Assembly: GCF_963678635.1 (NCBI RefSeq)
Contig: NC_087062.1
Span: 10,090,670 to 10,154,669, forward strand
DNA from: Symsagittifera roscoffensis
Taxonomy: Eukaryota; Xenacoelomorpha; Acoela; Convolutidae
Length of the DNA stretch: 64,000 nt
Direction: 5' to 3'
In this document: one piece after another, positions 50,400 to 63,014 of the stretch
Layout: every line of letters begins with the position of its first letter
How positions within the stretch are numbered: the stretch's first letter is position 1
Notes under the pieces: generated by a model
What the model was told of the DNA's origin: nothing
Seen by the model: only the letters and a program-made list of their open reading frames with translations
The model's database searches: none
Made by a program: the position numbers and the translations under genes

Positions 50400-51180
50400 T
50401 TTTACTTTTATCAATATTGTAATTATTTATAAGCCAAATTTAGATGTTTAACTGATTTATAATCCACCATAATGATAACATTTTTCGTGACATTATGATA
50501 AATTATATTAAATTATAATCAATTATTATTGAGTATAAATTTTTCGAAAATCTCTTATAATCTCTTATGATATCTTGTAATCTCTTATAATCTGTTATAA
50601 TCAAATATAATCTATTATAACAGATTATAATCCTTTTTTTGTCAAAACTTTCAACTTTCTAAAAGTGAGATACCTCATCTGAACACAAAGTTCACCACGA
50701 AACAAAAGTTTCATAGAGATACTTTCATATTCGGTGAAACATAATTTTTCGACATAAATCATGAAACTAAAGCAGTGTGCTGATATTTTTGTGGTCAAAA
50801 AAATTTAAAATGTGCATCATGAAACAACTATAATTAAAAAGAAAGAAAAAACGCTATAATTTTGAATTAATTTGAAAACTGTTAAAACAACTTTCACATT
50901 TTTACATTAGCCAACGTCTACGAAAAGCATAAAATATAAGCAATTCAGCCAGAAAGTCGAAGACAAAATGGGCAAACAAAAGGGAATATAAAACTTTATA
51001 ATCGATTATAATGGATTGTTTCGGCAAAACAAATAAATTGGAACTTTAGATAAAAAATAATAGATTATAATCGATTATAATTGATTATACTTGATTTCAA
51101 AAAGAGAGATTTTAATCGATTATTAATTCAATAAAATCAATGTTTTCTTAAAATCAATGCACTAAAATCATACTATAATT
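50400..51180. repeat. AT-rich array of tataatctctta-like units
   Basis: Repeated tataatctcttataatc at 50550-50640 and cgattataat at 51000-51170, near-palindromic and degenerate. Low complexity; no gene. Confidence 0.65.
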
Positions 51181-53347
51181 TATTATTAACCTTGAAACTG
51201 GATGTGGGTTGCATGCTTCGCCACTCAAGAAGTCCTTGGAAACTTTTACCATATTCATTTTTGAAAAAATGACAGCAAAATTTGAGCTTTCTTTGCCCAT
51301 TTATACTTATTTTCCTGGCGAGGCCCAACTGTGTATTTTGTGAATTGTCAGCGGATTCCCAAAAAACACTCTTTTTGATCATTTGCACAAAAAAATTCAA
51401 GAATTGCTTAAAGACTTGTCTCTGAGTTCCAATGACCCACACACACCAAACGGTGCGCCTATCCAGTGCAAAGTTCGGCCTCTCACAATTTTGAAGGCGA
51501 TTTCTAGTTAATGAATAGTCTCTTTCTGTTCAGAAAGTTTTATAAATGAAAAAAAAACAATTCAAAATGAACAGAAATAGAGGTTTTGAGGGTGTTAGCA
51601 AGGGTTTGAGGGGTTTGCAGTTTAAAATCATACCATTCAATTCATCAGTTTTTGAACCAGTTCAATCCCCGATAATAACATTTAATCCGATAATCGATAA
51701 TAAAATTTCTTTACATAAGTTGACTTACGAGTTCCGCAGCAAATTTAATCCAATCAATTAACATCGTTCAAAATTCTTAATACGATAATTCAAAACAGCT
51801 AAATTTCTAAAATTCTTTTTTTTTCAAGAGAAAACGGCGAAAAGTAGTTAGTATATCTAAAAAGTCATTCTGTTCCGCCATTTTTCTCCAAATTGAGCTC
51901 ACAGCTTTTATTTTTTGACTGAAGTAGGTCTGTATGACATTTCAGGAATACTGTAACATCTTTTTAACGACCTAACAAAAGGTTGACAAATTCTTCAAAG
52001 TATTTTTTAAAAGCCCCGAGAAAATTCTAGATCCGTCCCTGGTCATGAAGCTTTCATTTTCCTGTCAAATTTACCCCTTTTTCGGAATTAAAACTGCTAT
52101 TTGAGCCCCAATGATTGCATAAGAATTTGTACTCTGGTATTCGCGGAATTTTAAACATTTTCTTGCAACTAGTAGCAAAACAACTCATGGAGCTCAATAT
52201 TATTTATTCGTCAAGCTAATTTAGTATTCAGAAGGTGTTTCTGCTTTGTCTCAACTCCAACTCTCAGAGGAACGAATAAGCCATAAAGAGCCCTGATTAA
52301 TATTTCACGTGATGTGGTTTTAATTACTTTGCCTGCTTCAAACTTTTCTCTGCTTTTTATATTTTTTTTTCGACTCTTATTTGGTTCGAAAAAGTGCGAG
52401 TGGTTCGTTTCTTTTTAAATTAGAAAAAAAAAACAAAGAAGTTCTGATTCTCGGTAATTCTCAGTTATTTCACTTTTATTTTTTATCTCTTCTCATTCCA
52501 ATTACTTGCACAATAGATTTTAATGATGTTTTTGCCGCTCCTTGGAAGCCAAGCGCTTCTAAAAATGGCAATATTCAGCTTGCTTTGTTCATGTAAACTG
52601 TTTCAATTTTGCACCAATTTCCATTCATGCTAGTTTCCTACTATTTTTTTTCAAATCAAAATAGTTCGTCTAGGACCACAAGAAGTGTTTGTTTTTGCTG
52701 AAAAAAAAATCCATGCAAATACAAAATACCAATTTGTAAAACTGCGTCATCGTTTTTTTTTTTCAATGTTCTTAACCTTGCTTTAATTTTCATTTTCTTT
52801 GAAACTATTTTGTAATCGATTAGCTACGCTTTAATGCGCATTTCTTTTCAGCTCGGTGCAATAATACTTTCAAAATTTTAGTCCATAATCTGGAATAGAT
52901 GTGGATTCCAAACTCGTCCTATTTTTACCAGCGTCTTAACTGAACCGCTTTTAAATACAGTTACGAATACCGCTTTGAACCAGTCCGCTTTTGTTCAACA
53001 TTAAATGATTATTCCCCTAATACCAGACGCACTTTTTAATACCTTTAAAAATATTTTTTTTTGCTTCAAGCAATTAGAAAAAGTGTCCTGGGCCCTCATG
53101 TTTATTCCCCCACTTAGCAAAAAGATAATTCAAATCTGAAAAAGCTTTTGTTCAAACTTGATAAAATTGGAAGTGTTTTAAAATTGGTTCTTTGAAGGAA
53201 AAATTTTACCTTAATTAAATTATACTGCAGACTTTGTCGAGTCAGATTAGCATAAATTATTCACAGATTCACGTTGACTTCAACAATTAACCATCAATTT
53301 TAACTAATAGCAATTCGAATAGAAGTTTCCACAACAAAGAACTGAAA
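51181..53347. other. Intergenic upstream of the aminopeptidase gene
   Basis: No domain-bearing ORF. At about 52012-52045 a fragment in reverse (gagaaaattctagatccgtc) belongs to dispersed repeat R. The promoter of the downstream gene should lie near 53200-53340, but no TATA box or initiator can be singled out. Confidence 0.5.
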
Positions 53348-53595
53348 ATGAGCGAAAAAAATCCAGTTCGAAAAAACCGTCGGGTTCTGAAACAAGTTTC
53401 GCTTGACGAATCGAGAGCCGAACCAGTTTGGCCCAATTTCTCCGAATCGATTCGACCGCGAGACGAAATAACGAAGACGCACTCAATTCTCAAAACTGGC
53501 GACTCAAGAGGACTTTACGAGATGACTGAGATTGATTCGCCAACGAAGACGAATCGGAGACTCGAAACGATGAGCCCAAAGCAAAAGAAGATCAG
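53348..53595 (+). other. Exon 1 of the aminopeptidase gene
   Basis: Begins MSEKNPVRKNRRVLKQVSLD and ends at atcag before gttaaa with two bases over. Exon 2 supplies one base and continues in the only open frame, which supports both boundaries. Charged, no domain. Confidence 0.65.
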
Positions 53596-56500
53596 GTTAA
53601 ACTTAGCTGGTATAATTACCAGGGGCGGATCTAGGATTCTCTCTCGGGGGGGGGGGGGCGGATTTTCAAAATATGTTTGAAAATTTTGACGACCTTTTTT
53701 TTAGGTCGACCAAATTAATTTTCGATCTCTCCTGAAGCACTAAAAAATCGCTGTTCTGGCCAAATTTCAGCGCCGCAGGCAAATTTTTGAAAAAAAAAGA
53801 GGTCAAAAATTGCGTTTTTCGGCGCGCGCTCCCCTCAAAGTTAGTATATATTGTACGCCCCCGATAATGGGGTAATGTTTTCTCTTTTATTCTCTAACAA
53901 AATTCATTTTAAGTGACCTTCACTTTAATAAGTTTTACGAAAACAAAACTTAGCTACCATCACTTCTTTCTTCATCGATTTCAAAATCAAACAAGGATAG
54001 CCGGTTACTGTGCAAGTAGAACAGAAAGTTCCGACCAGTCTTGAAAAATAACAGCAACTTTTTTTGCAAATAAGTGTCTTTTTTGGCGTGGTGTGATGAA
54101 GGAATCTGGGCGAAAAAGTAGCGCATAAGCATTTTCGTCAGTCATTGTAAAATATGCTAATTAGAAAACAATTTTTGAAGACAAATAACAAGAAAAACAA
54201 AAAATCAAAAACAAATATTTTTTTTCGAGTTTTTTTTTCCGAATTTTGGAAGTTTTTGATTCCTAATATGGAGTTAAAAGCTCCAAAAACTAACTTCATT
54301 TGAGTGAAACTTATTTTTCAAGGTTTAAATTTAGCATAAATGAGCTAATGTTAGCCTGCTCACACGCTCGAAATTAGGCGAGTGAGCAGTCGAGTGAGAA
54401 GTGTTTACTGGACTATTCAAGTTCATATTGAGGACTTGGCCAAGTACATATTTATGACTTTTGGCAGGGGCGCATCTAGGATTTTCTCGAGGGCGGGGGC
54501 GGAGTTTCAAAAAAGGTTGTCCACTTTTTTTTAGGTCGACCAAATTGATTTTCTGAGCTCTCCTAAATCACTTTTTGACCAAATTTTGACATTTTGACCA
54601 AATTTCCTGCACCCCAGGCAAAATTTTGAAAAAAAACAGGCCAAAAAAGTCTTTTTTAGGCAATTTTTGTGAAATTTTGACAAAAAAATTGAGTTTTTTT
54701 CGGCGCGCGCTCCCCCTCAAAATTAGTATAAATTGGCGTCAAAGGCTCTTTTTGAAAAATTTTTATGAGTCCGTCGCCAAAAAATGGATATATCAAAATA
54801 GAACAAAGTGGGGACGCTTTAGGTCGGCAGGGGATCGAATTCCTGAGGAAAGAAAGGGCATCCCCCCGTCCCCTCCCCCCTAAATCCGCTGGTGACTTTT
54901 AGTGAGTTTTAGAGAGTGCTATTTCAGCTTTTTTTTAAATTTTGGATCAGTTTTTATCAATCATCCTCTATTTGCCAATCTTCATTAAAATTCACTATGA
55001 ATGTTATGCAATGAACGTTATGCAATGATTGTTATGCAATGTTCTTTCAGTGTGCACACGAAACGCAGAGAGTGGGCAAGAGTCAAACGACAAATTGAAT
55101 CCAAAGATTCAAAATCATCGACCCAGTCCTCGAATTCCAACAGAACTGAGACGGGAATACCAGAGGACCCCGTGGAACAATCAGATGTCAAAGTTGTCGG
55201 CTCGGAGAGGAAGAAATCTGCAGGTAAATTGCATGTAGTAAGTTTTTTTTTGAATTATATTACCATAACAAACACTGTTGAATTAAGGCAGGATAACTTC
55301 AGTTTAAAAGATGATGCTTGAAATATGTCGTGACATCCATCAAATCTTAGATCAATTCTTGGGTCTTCGATGTATGAGAATTTAATCAACCCTCTCCTTG
55401 AGCGAGGGGGGGGGGGGGAAGGGTGACTCAGCATTTACTATTAGTATTCAATTTGCGAGGAGCACAAGTTACACATACAATAGGGCCAATAATTTTCGCA
55501 TAGTAATCATAAATATATTGCAAATTAACTCCTGTTATGAAGTGTTTTGGAGAGGATTTGTGTTTTGAAGGGGTCCACGGGAGTTTCAAATCGTGGTTTG
55601 GGGGTGTGAAGTGGGCTCGTAAAGTGCTGCTAGATCTGGATGCGGAGGGGGAGTCGGAGGAGGATGAGCCCCCCTTGACTGCATACACTCGCAGACTGAA
55701 GATGATGCACGAGAAGGGACCCTTCGATGACATTCAGGTGGGTCATTGGCACTATTTTCCTCATTACAGATTCTATCAATAATAATAATTTATTCTTAAC
55801 TTCTGAGGTGAAAATTCTCTCCTGAGAATGGTAATGAGTTTTTTATTAACTTGTCTAGCTTTTTTTAAATTTCAGTGGACTTCATTAAAACAGAGTTTGT
55901 GGTCAAAACCGTTCGAAGAGAGCCCCAAAAAACTTTTAAAAATTGCTTTCACGTCAACGATTTTGGTAATTTAGGTGTTTTTCTTCTTGAATGCATAATA
56001 AAATTCAAAAATCCATTCGATTGAGTTAACAAAAAGGAAAGGATAAACGGGAACAAAATCCATCCCGTGCAGTAACGCACTGACAGGGCGCTCGCGGATG
56101 ATGATGGCAACTCCCCCTCCCTCAATTTTGGTTAAAAACGTTTTTTCAAAGGCGCCTTTGGCGTAATATACATTGAATTTGAGAGGTGAGTTCGCGCCAA
56201 AAAATTATTTCCTATGGTAGAAAAAACTTACCAAAAAGCTATACAGCGCTGTTTTTGGGCAGCGTTTTAAGAGCCCCTCCCATCCGTCCGTCCTGGTCAC
56301 AAAATTCTAGTTACAAATCAGTTTCCATATTCGTTTTTATCGATAGTAATTTCATTGAATTTCTCATGCTTTTAGTTTTTCTATCTCGGCTTTTATAACT
56401 CTTAAATTGAGTTGTGGGTAGTCTGCGGTGCTTAGGACGACGACTGGAAGAAGCAGTGGCGTCGGCGGGGACAGCGGAGGACATTCGGGGTGTTCTACTT

Positions 56501-57604
56501 TTCGCTGGCCGTCTTCGTCTCTGTTTGCATCAGTGTCTTCATCCTCCTCGGCCTCTTTCCGTCTCCCCCCTCTCAAACTGCCACCCGTGGAACACTCCCG
56601 AGCCATGGAAACTCCAGGAACGGATAAATTCTTACGATTAAATTTTTAAAGATTGGAAAAATCCAAAGAGACGTTGTTCTCAGGCTAATGTGATATTCAT
56701 TATTATCACATAAAAAGCCTTTTTTTAATCATACCAACTTCTAGAACTTTCGCATCCTAATTTCCCAACTGTTTTCCAATCAATTAAGCTTTAGCTTGTG
56801 AGATTTTCATGAGACATTTTGGACTGCTTTTAAGAATAACTATCTTACCAAGTCCAAAAATTTGTGACTCTTGGTTGATGAGACAAAAGCTTCGTTCACC
56901 TGTGACTTTAAAAAAGATTCATCTTAGCCCTCAAAAATGAGGATTATGTTGAGTTTTGTAAACTTCGGAAGAGAAAAAAAATCGTGGAAAGTTGTATTGG
57001 CCTTGTATCGTTTAGGAACCACCGACGAACTTGCAGCCTGTTCGTTATAATATATCGTTGCTCCTGGATCCCGACAGAAATCTAATTCCAGGAACAACTA
57101 CCATTTCACTTTGGGTCTATCAGCCCACAAAATTTATTATTTTACATGTCGGCAATCAAAATATTACGACAGTCTCAGTTCGCCTTTATAAAATTGTTTC
57201 GCAGTTTTTCGTGCCTGATTTTAATTTTTTCGTAGTTGAGGTAAATCAGTGTTTGTTACCGAATGAAACTATTTCAATTACATTTGATTACACAATACCC
57301 TTAAATAAATATAGCACTGATAAAAACGTTTCTCCCGCTTTCTTACCTTTACAAAATAGTCGAAAATTCTTGGGTGATGCTAACAAAATGCAACGTATTC
57401 TTTTCGAAAGTACAGAAAATGGAAGCTACTCTAGAAACTTCCTATTTCGATCCTCGTTTGGGTATGCGAAATATTTCACGCCTTGTTTGGATTCGCCTAA
57501 ACACAAGTCAATGTTTTTGATTACTCTGAAATACCCGAGAAGTTATCAGCTCATATCTGATATGAAGATGGTAGAAACAACTAGCTTCAGTGATTCGTCA
57601 TTTG
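53348..57604 (+). CDS. Host gene: membrane-bound M1-family aminopeptidase, N-terminal exons only
   Basis: Five exons inferred from frame and splice signals: 53348-53595, 55051-55223, about 55571-55737, 56436 to about 56586, and 57016-57604. The start ATG (gaaaatgagc) is followed by about 200 codons of polar, Ser/Lys/Glu-rich cytoplasmic tail. A single membrane anchor follows in exon 4 (TFGVFYFSLAVFVSVCISVF), then a short Pro/Ser/Thr stalk. Exon 5 is the M1 N-terminal beta domain (QPVRYNISLLLDPDRNLIPG, LFRSSFGYAKYFTPCLDSP, FLITLKYPRSYQLIS). The GAMEN and HEXXH exons would lie beyond the gap or outside the window. Type II aminopeptidases remove N-terminal residues from extracellular peptides. 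The tail is much longer than the short tail of aminopeptidase N. Confidence 0.8.
53621..53853 (+). repeat. Dispersed repeat R, copy 2, in intron 1
   Basis: Starts aggggcggatctaggattct, includes a G-run, ttaggtcgaccaaattaatt, gccgcaggcaaatttttg and ggcgcgcgctcccctc, and ends agttagtatatattg. Non-coding. Confidence 0.8.
54466..54735 (+). repeat. Dispersed repeat R, copy 3, in intron 1
   Basis: Starts aggggcgcatctaggatttt and shares ttaggtcgaccaaattgatt, tctgagctctcctaaatcac and ggcgcgcgctccccctcaaa with copy 2. It has the same orientation as copy 2, about 850 bp downstream. Confidence 0.8.
55051..55223 (+). other. Exon 2 of the aminopeptidase gene
   Basis: Preceded by gttctttcag and followed by gtaaat. 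The frame reads VHTKRREWARVKRQIESKDS, ending KKSAG across the junction. It leaves one base, which exon 3 completes. Confidence 0.7.
55571..55737 (+). other. Exon 3 of the aminopeptidase gene
   Basis: Frame GVHGSFKSWFGGVKWARKVL then LDAEGESEEDEPPLTAYTRR, ending FDDIQ before gtgggt. An alternative acceptor at 55553 keeps the same frame, so the exact start is uncertain. Confidence 0.65.
56436..56586 (+). other. Exon 4 of the aminopeptidase gene (membrane anchor)
   Basis: After cttag, reads DDDWKKQWRRRGQRR then the hydrophobic segment. Positive residues before the anchor fit an N-inside type II topology. The only simple donor before the in-frame stop (ccc then gtggaa) leaves one base and does not match the phase of exon 5, so the 3' boundary or an extra small exon is unresolved. 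Confidence 0.6.
57016..57604 (+). other. Exon 5 of the aminopeptidase gene (M1 N-terminal domain)
   Basis: Preceded by tcgtttag and followed by gtaaga (strong donor). Reads EPPTNLQPVRYNISLLLDPD on. Several N-glycosylation sequons (NIS, NIT, NET, NGS) fit an extracellular domain. Confidence 0.82.
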
Positions 57605-57768
57605 GTAAGAACTGCTCGCGCTTTCATATTCATTTATATCAGGGGGGGGGGGGTATTCATTTGACACACCATACATTAGTGTTAAAATTACTATTCAAAT
57701 AGCAGAATAAGTATTTTCAGAATCAGCATTGTTTTTGTTGTTCAATCTGTGAACAAATAGAAAAAGCC

Positions 57769-57968
57769 NNNNNNNNNNNNNNNNNNNNNNNNNNNNNNNN
57801 NNNNNNNNNNNNNNNNNNNNNNNNNNNNNNNNNNNNNNNNNNNNNNNNNNNNNNNNNNNNNNNNNNNNNNNNNNNNNNNNNNNNNNNNNNNNNNNNNNNN
57901 NNNNNNNNNNNNNNNNNNNNNNNNNNNNNNNNNNNNNNNNNNNNNNNNNNNNNNNNNNNNNNNNNNNN
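57769..57968. other. Assembly gap (200 N)
   Basis: A run of 200 unknown bases, immediately before the minisatellite, so the array length is probably not correctly represented. A G-run at about 57643-57653 lies just upstream. Confidence 0.99.
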
Positions 57969-60900
57969 CAAATTGTCATGCCTCTGACTTGAGGTTTGAT
58001 GCCAAACTTTCATGCCTCTCACTTGGATTTTGATGCCAAACTTGGGGTTTGATGTCAATTTTTTATGCCTCTGGTTTGGGTTTTGATGCCAAACTTTTGT
58101 GCCTCTGTCTTGGGTTTTGATACCAAATTTTTATGCCTCTGACTTGGGGTTTGATGACACGTTTTCATGTCTCTGATTTGGGGTTGGATGCAAAATTTCA
58201 TGCTTCCGTCTTGGGGTCTGATGTCAAATTTTTATGCGTCTGACCTGGGGTTTGATGCCAATTTTTCATGCCTCTGACTTGGGGTTTGATGCCAAATGTT
58301 CATGCCTCTGACTTGGTGTTTGATGCCAAATTTTCATAACTCTGACTTGAGGTTTGATGCCAATTTTTCATGCCTCTGACTTGGGGTTGGATAACAAATC
58401 TTCATGCCTCTGACTTGGGGTTTGATGCCGTATTTTCATGCCTCTGACTTGGGGTTTGATGCCAAACTTTCATGTCTCTGACTTGGGGTTTGATGCCAAA
58501 CTTTCATGCCTTCGTCTTCGGATTTGATGCAAATAATCATGCACTATGACTTGGGGTGTGACTTCATTTTTTGACATTTTTTTGTACCTCTGACTTGGGG
58601 TTTCATGCCAAATTTTCTTGCTTCTGACTTGGAGTTTGATGCCAAATTTTCATGCCTCTGTTTTGGGGTTTGATGCCAATTTTCATGCCTCTGACTTGGA
58701 GTTTGATGCCAATTTTTGGTGCCTCAGACTTGGGGTTTCATGCTAAATTTTCATGCCTCTGAATTGGGGTTTGATGCCAAATAATCATGCCTCTGACTTG
58801 GGGTTTCATGTCAAATTTTCATGCTTCTGACTTGGGGTTTAATGCCAATTTATCATGCCTCTGATTTGGGGTTTGATGCCAAGTTTTTTATGTCTCTGAC
58901 TTGGGGTTTGATACCAAATTATCAGGCCTCTGGCTGGAGGTTTGATGCCGGGGTTTGATAACAAGGTCAAACTCCGTCATTTTGATATAAAACAAAAAAC
59001 ATACATCATTACACGACGTTTTAGCAGTGTATATAAACGCACAAGCAATTAAATAAAGTAATGTGGTAACACCGTCAGTAGCGGGCTCAAGGGGTACGGG
59101 GCTGGGGGAGGTTACTCCCTTCTCAAAGATTCGACTCCTTTTCTTGTTTCTGACTTGGGGTTTGATGCCAAATTTTCATGCCTCTGACTTGGCTTTTAAT
59201 GCCAATTTTTCATGCATCTGACTTGGGTTTGATGCCAGTTTTTTTGTGCCTCTGACTTGGGGTTTCACGCCAAATTTTCATGCTTCTGTTTTGGGGTTTG
59301 ATGCCAAATTTTTATGCCTCTGACTTGGGGTTTGATGCCAAATATTCATGCCTTTGACTTGGGGTTTGATGCCAATTTTTTATGCCTCTGACTTGGAGTT
59401 TGATGCCAAATTGTCATGCCTCTGACTTAAGGTTTGATGCCAAACTTTCATGCCTCTCACTTGGATTTTGATGCCAAACTTGGGGTTTGATGTCAATTTT
59501 TTATGCCTCTGGTTTGGGTTTTGATGCCAAACTTTTGTGCCTCTGTCTTGGGTTTTGATACCAAATTTTTATGCCTCTGACTTGGGGTTTGATGACACGT
59601 TTTCATGTCTCTGATTTGGGGTTGGATGCAAAATTTCATGCTTCCGTCTTGGGGTCTGATGTCAAATTTTTATGCGTCTGACCTGGGGTTTGATGCCAAT
59701 TTTTCATGCCTCTGACTTGAGGTTTGATGCCAAATTTTCATGCCTCTGACTTGGGGTTGGATAACAAATCTTCATGCCTCTGACTTGGGGTTTGATGCCG
59801 TATTTTCATGCCTCTGACTTGGGGTTTGATGCCAAACTTTCATGTCTCTGACTTGGGGTTTGATGCCAAACTTTCATGCCTTCGTCTTCGGATTTGATGC
59901 CAAATAATCATGCACTATGACTTGGGGTGTGACTTCATTTTTTGACATTTTTTTGTACCTCTGACTTGGGGTTTCATGCCAAATTTTCTTGCTTCTGACT
60001 TGGAGTTTGATGCCAAATTTTCATGCCTCTGTTTTGGGGTTTGATGCCAATTTTCATGCCTCTGACTTGGAGTTTGATGCCAATTTTTGGTGCCTCAGAC
60101 TTGGGGTTTCATGCTAAATTTTCATGCCTCTGAATTGGGGTTTGATGCCAAATAATCATGCCTCTGACTTGGGGTTTCATGTCAAATTTTCATGCTTCTG
60201 ACTTGGGGTTTAATGCCAATTTATCATGCCTCTGATTTGGGGTTTGATGCCAAGTTTTTTATGTCTCTGACTTGGGGTTTGATACCAAATTATCAGGCCT
60301 CTGGCTGGCGGTTTGATGCCGGGGTTTGATAACAAGGTCGAACTCCGTCATTTTGATATAAAACAAAAAACATACATCGTTACACGACGTTTTAGCAGTG
60401 TATATAAACGCACAAGCAATTAAATAAAGTAATGTGGTAACACCGTCAGTAGCGGGCTCAAGGGGTACGGGGCTGGGGGAGGTTACTCCCTTCTCAAAGA
60501 TTTGACTCCTTTTCTTGTTTCTGACTTGGGGTTTGATGCCAAATTTTCATGCCTCTGACTTGGCTTTTAATGCCAATTTTTCATGCATCTGACTTGGGTT
60601 TGATGCCAGTTTTTTTGTGCCTCTGACTTGGGGTTTCACGCCAAATTTTCATGCTTCTGTTTTGGGGTTTGATGCCAAATTTTTATGCCTCTGACTTGGG
60701 GTTTGATGCCAAATATTCATGCCTTTGACTTGGGGTTTGATGCCAATTTTTTATGCCTCTGACTTGGAGTTTGATGCCAAATTGTCATGCCTCTGACTTG
60801 AGGTTTGATGCCAAACTTTCATGCCTCTCACTTGGATTTTGATGCCAAACTTGGGGTTTGATGTCAATTTTTTATGCCTCTGGTTTGGGTTTTGATGCCA

Positions 60901-61975
60901 AATTTTTGTGCCTCTGTCTTGGGTTTTGATACCAAATTTTTATGCCTCTGATTTGGGGTTTGATGACACGTTTTCATGTCTCTGATTTGGGGTTGGATGC
61001 AAAATTTCATGCTTCCGTCTTGGGGTCTGATGTCAAATTTTTATGCGTCTGACCTGGGGTTTGATGCCAATTTTTCATGCCTCTGACTTGGGGTTTGATG
61101 CCAAATGTTCATGCCTCTGACTTGGTGTTTGATGCCAAATTTTCATAACTCTGACTTGAGGTTTGATGCCAAATTTTCATGCCTCTGACTTGGGGTTGGA
61201 TAACAAATCTTCATGCCTCTGACTTGGGGTTTGATGCCGTATTTTCATGCCTCTGACTTGGGGTTTGATGCCAAACTTTCATGTCTCTGACTTGGGGTTT
61301 GATGCCAAACTTTCATGCCCTCGTCTTCGGATTTGATGCCAAATATTCATGCACTATGACTTGGGGTGTGACTTCATTTTTTGACATTTTTTTGTACCTC
61401 TGACTTGGGGTTTCATGCCAAATTTTCTTGCTTCTGACTTGGAGTTTGATGCCAAATTTTCATGCCTCTGTTTTGGGGTTTGATGCCAATTTTCATGCCT
61501 CTGTTTTGGAGTTTGATGCCAATTTTTGGTGCCTCAGACTTGGGGTTTCATGCTAAATTTTCATGCCTCTGAATTGGGGTTTGATGCCAAATAATCATGC
61601 CTCTGACTTGGGGTTTCATGTCAAATTTTCATGCTTCTGACTTGGGGTTTAATGCCAATTTATCATGCCTCTGATTTGGGGTTCGACGCCAATTTTTCAT
61701 GCCTCTGATTTGGGGTTTGATGCCAAGTTTTTTATGTCTCTGACTTGGGGTTTGATACCAAATTATCAGGCCTCTGGCTGGAGGTTTGATGCCGGGGTTT
61801 GATAACAAGGTCGAACTCCGTCATTTTGATATAAAAAAAAAACATACATCGTTATACGACGTTTTAGCAGTGTATATAAACGCACAAGCAATTAAATAAA
61901 GTAATGTGGTAACACCGTCAGTAGCGGACTCAAGGGGTACGGGGCTGGGGGAGGTTACTCCCTTCTCAAAGATTC
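57969..61975. repeat. Minisatellite of about 34-bp units with a higher-order repeat of about 1.4 kb
   Basis: The basic unit is catgcctctgacttggggtt followed by tgatgccaaatttt, with many variants. Units are grouped in a larger period marked by a unit-free block of about 200 bp. That block starts gggtttgataacaagg at 58951, 60322 and 61795 (spacings 1371 and 1473) and contains gtgtatataaacgcacaagc and caaggggtacggggctgggg. The same order of unit variants recurs between markers, so whole 1.4-kb blocks were amplified. No reading frame survives. It lies downstream of the last aminopeptidase exon, perhaps in its intron. Confidence 0.93.
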
Positions 61976-62240
61976 GACACCTGGCGACCCAAGGGGTCCC
62001 CCTATGTACTACCTTGAAATATCCATTTTTGGCTGACTAATCCTAAATTGTTTTTAGGTTGGCTCGGCGCCAATATGTACTCATTATGTACTTGAAGAGT
62101 GTGCCGGAAAAAAACTAATTTTTTTTGTTAAAATTTTCCAAAAAAGCCTGTTTTTTCTGGTTATAACTGTTAAATTGTTATTTTTGAAACTAACCAATCC
62201 AGCCAATTACACGGGTACTATGCCATTTTACAGCGTTATC
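61976..62240. other. Short non-repetitive stretch after the minisatellite
   Basis: The last unit-free block diverges here (cacctggcgacccaaggggt). No exon or repeat identified. Confidence 0.5.
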
Positions 62241-62490
62241 AGTGGCGGATCTAGAGTTTTCTCGAGGGGGCGGATTTTCAAATAACCATCGAAAATTTTT
62301 GGCGACCTCTTTTTCTAGGTAAACTAAACTGATTTTTGAACCCTTTCCGAATCCCTATAAAGACTCTCTTTGGAACAAACTATGTGCTCCGCAGGCAACT
62401 GTTTAAAAAACAGTGTTTTTTGGCGCTTTTTGGAAAATTTTGGCTCGTTTTTTTTGGTGCGCGCTCCCTCTACAACAAGAATATAGATTG
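62241..62490 (+). repeat. Dispersed repeat R, copy 4
   Basis: Starts agtggcggatctagagtttt and includes ctcgagggggcggattttca, ctccgcaggcaactg and ggtgcgcgctccctc. It has the same orientation as copies 2 and 3. Confidence 0.75.
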
Positions 62491-62900
62491 GCACCATCAG
62501 GTTGACCTCCATACACCGAAAATGGTTATCATACAATTCCATACACCGAATGTATGGCAAAATGCTAGTCAAACAATTTTCAAACAATTTCTAAAAATCA
62601 TTGGAAAAATTTTGCACTAAATTCTGCGGCTATGTGAACCAAATAAAACAGTCTGACTATTGAAATAACTAGAGTTTTTGTGGAAAAAATTGTTTATCAT
62701 ACAATTTCCTTGAATGAAAAATGTATGATAAGCGTTTTTCCATAAAAATCAATTTTTTTTAAAGTTAAGAAAGCCGTTTGTAATCAAGTTTTAATTCGTT
62801 AAGAGCATTTTTTGCTACACTGAGAGCACTTTCGTTACAAAAAAAAATAATTTGGAGCAAAAAAATGCTTCTTATACAATATCCATATATGAGATTTCTA
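62491..62900. repeat. Scattered atcatacaatttc palindromic motifs
   Basis: Motifs such as ggttatcatacaattcc and aatgtatgataagcgttttt occur in both orientations, as near 26066-26130. They may be remains of small inverted-repeat elements. No gene. Confidence 0.45.
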
Positions 62901-63014
62901 TGACATACATTTTTTTCCGAGAGTCTTTCAACATATCAGAAAAGCTTACTAAACGTTTTTCGTATAATTTAAAAGAGTTTAAGTTGTATGTAACTTTTTG
63001 CCGAATAGGTCGGT

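Noticed and set aside
57969-61975. CRISPR-like array, because of regularly spaced short repeats
   Set aside because: Units are contiguous 34-bp variants without unique spacers, in a eukaryotic genome, with no cas genes; it is a minisatellite.
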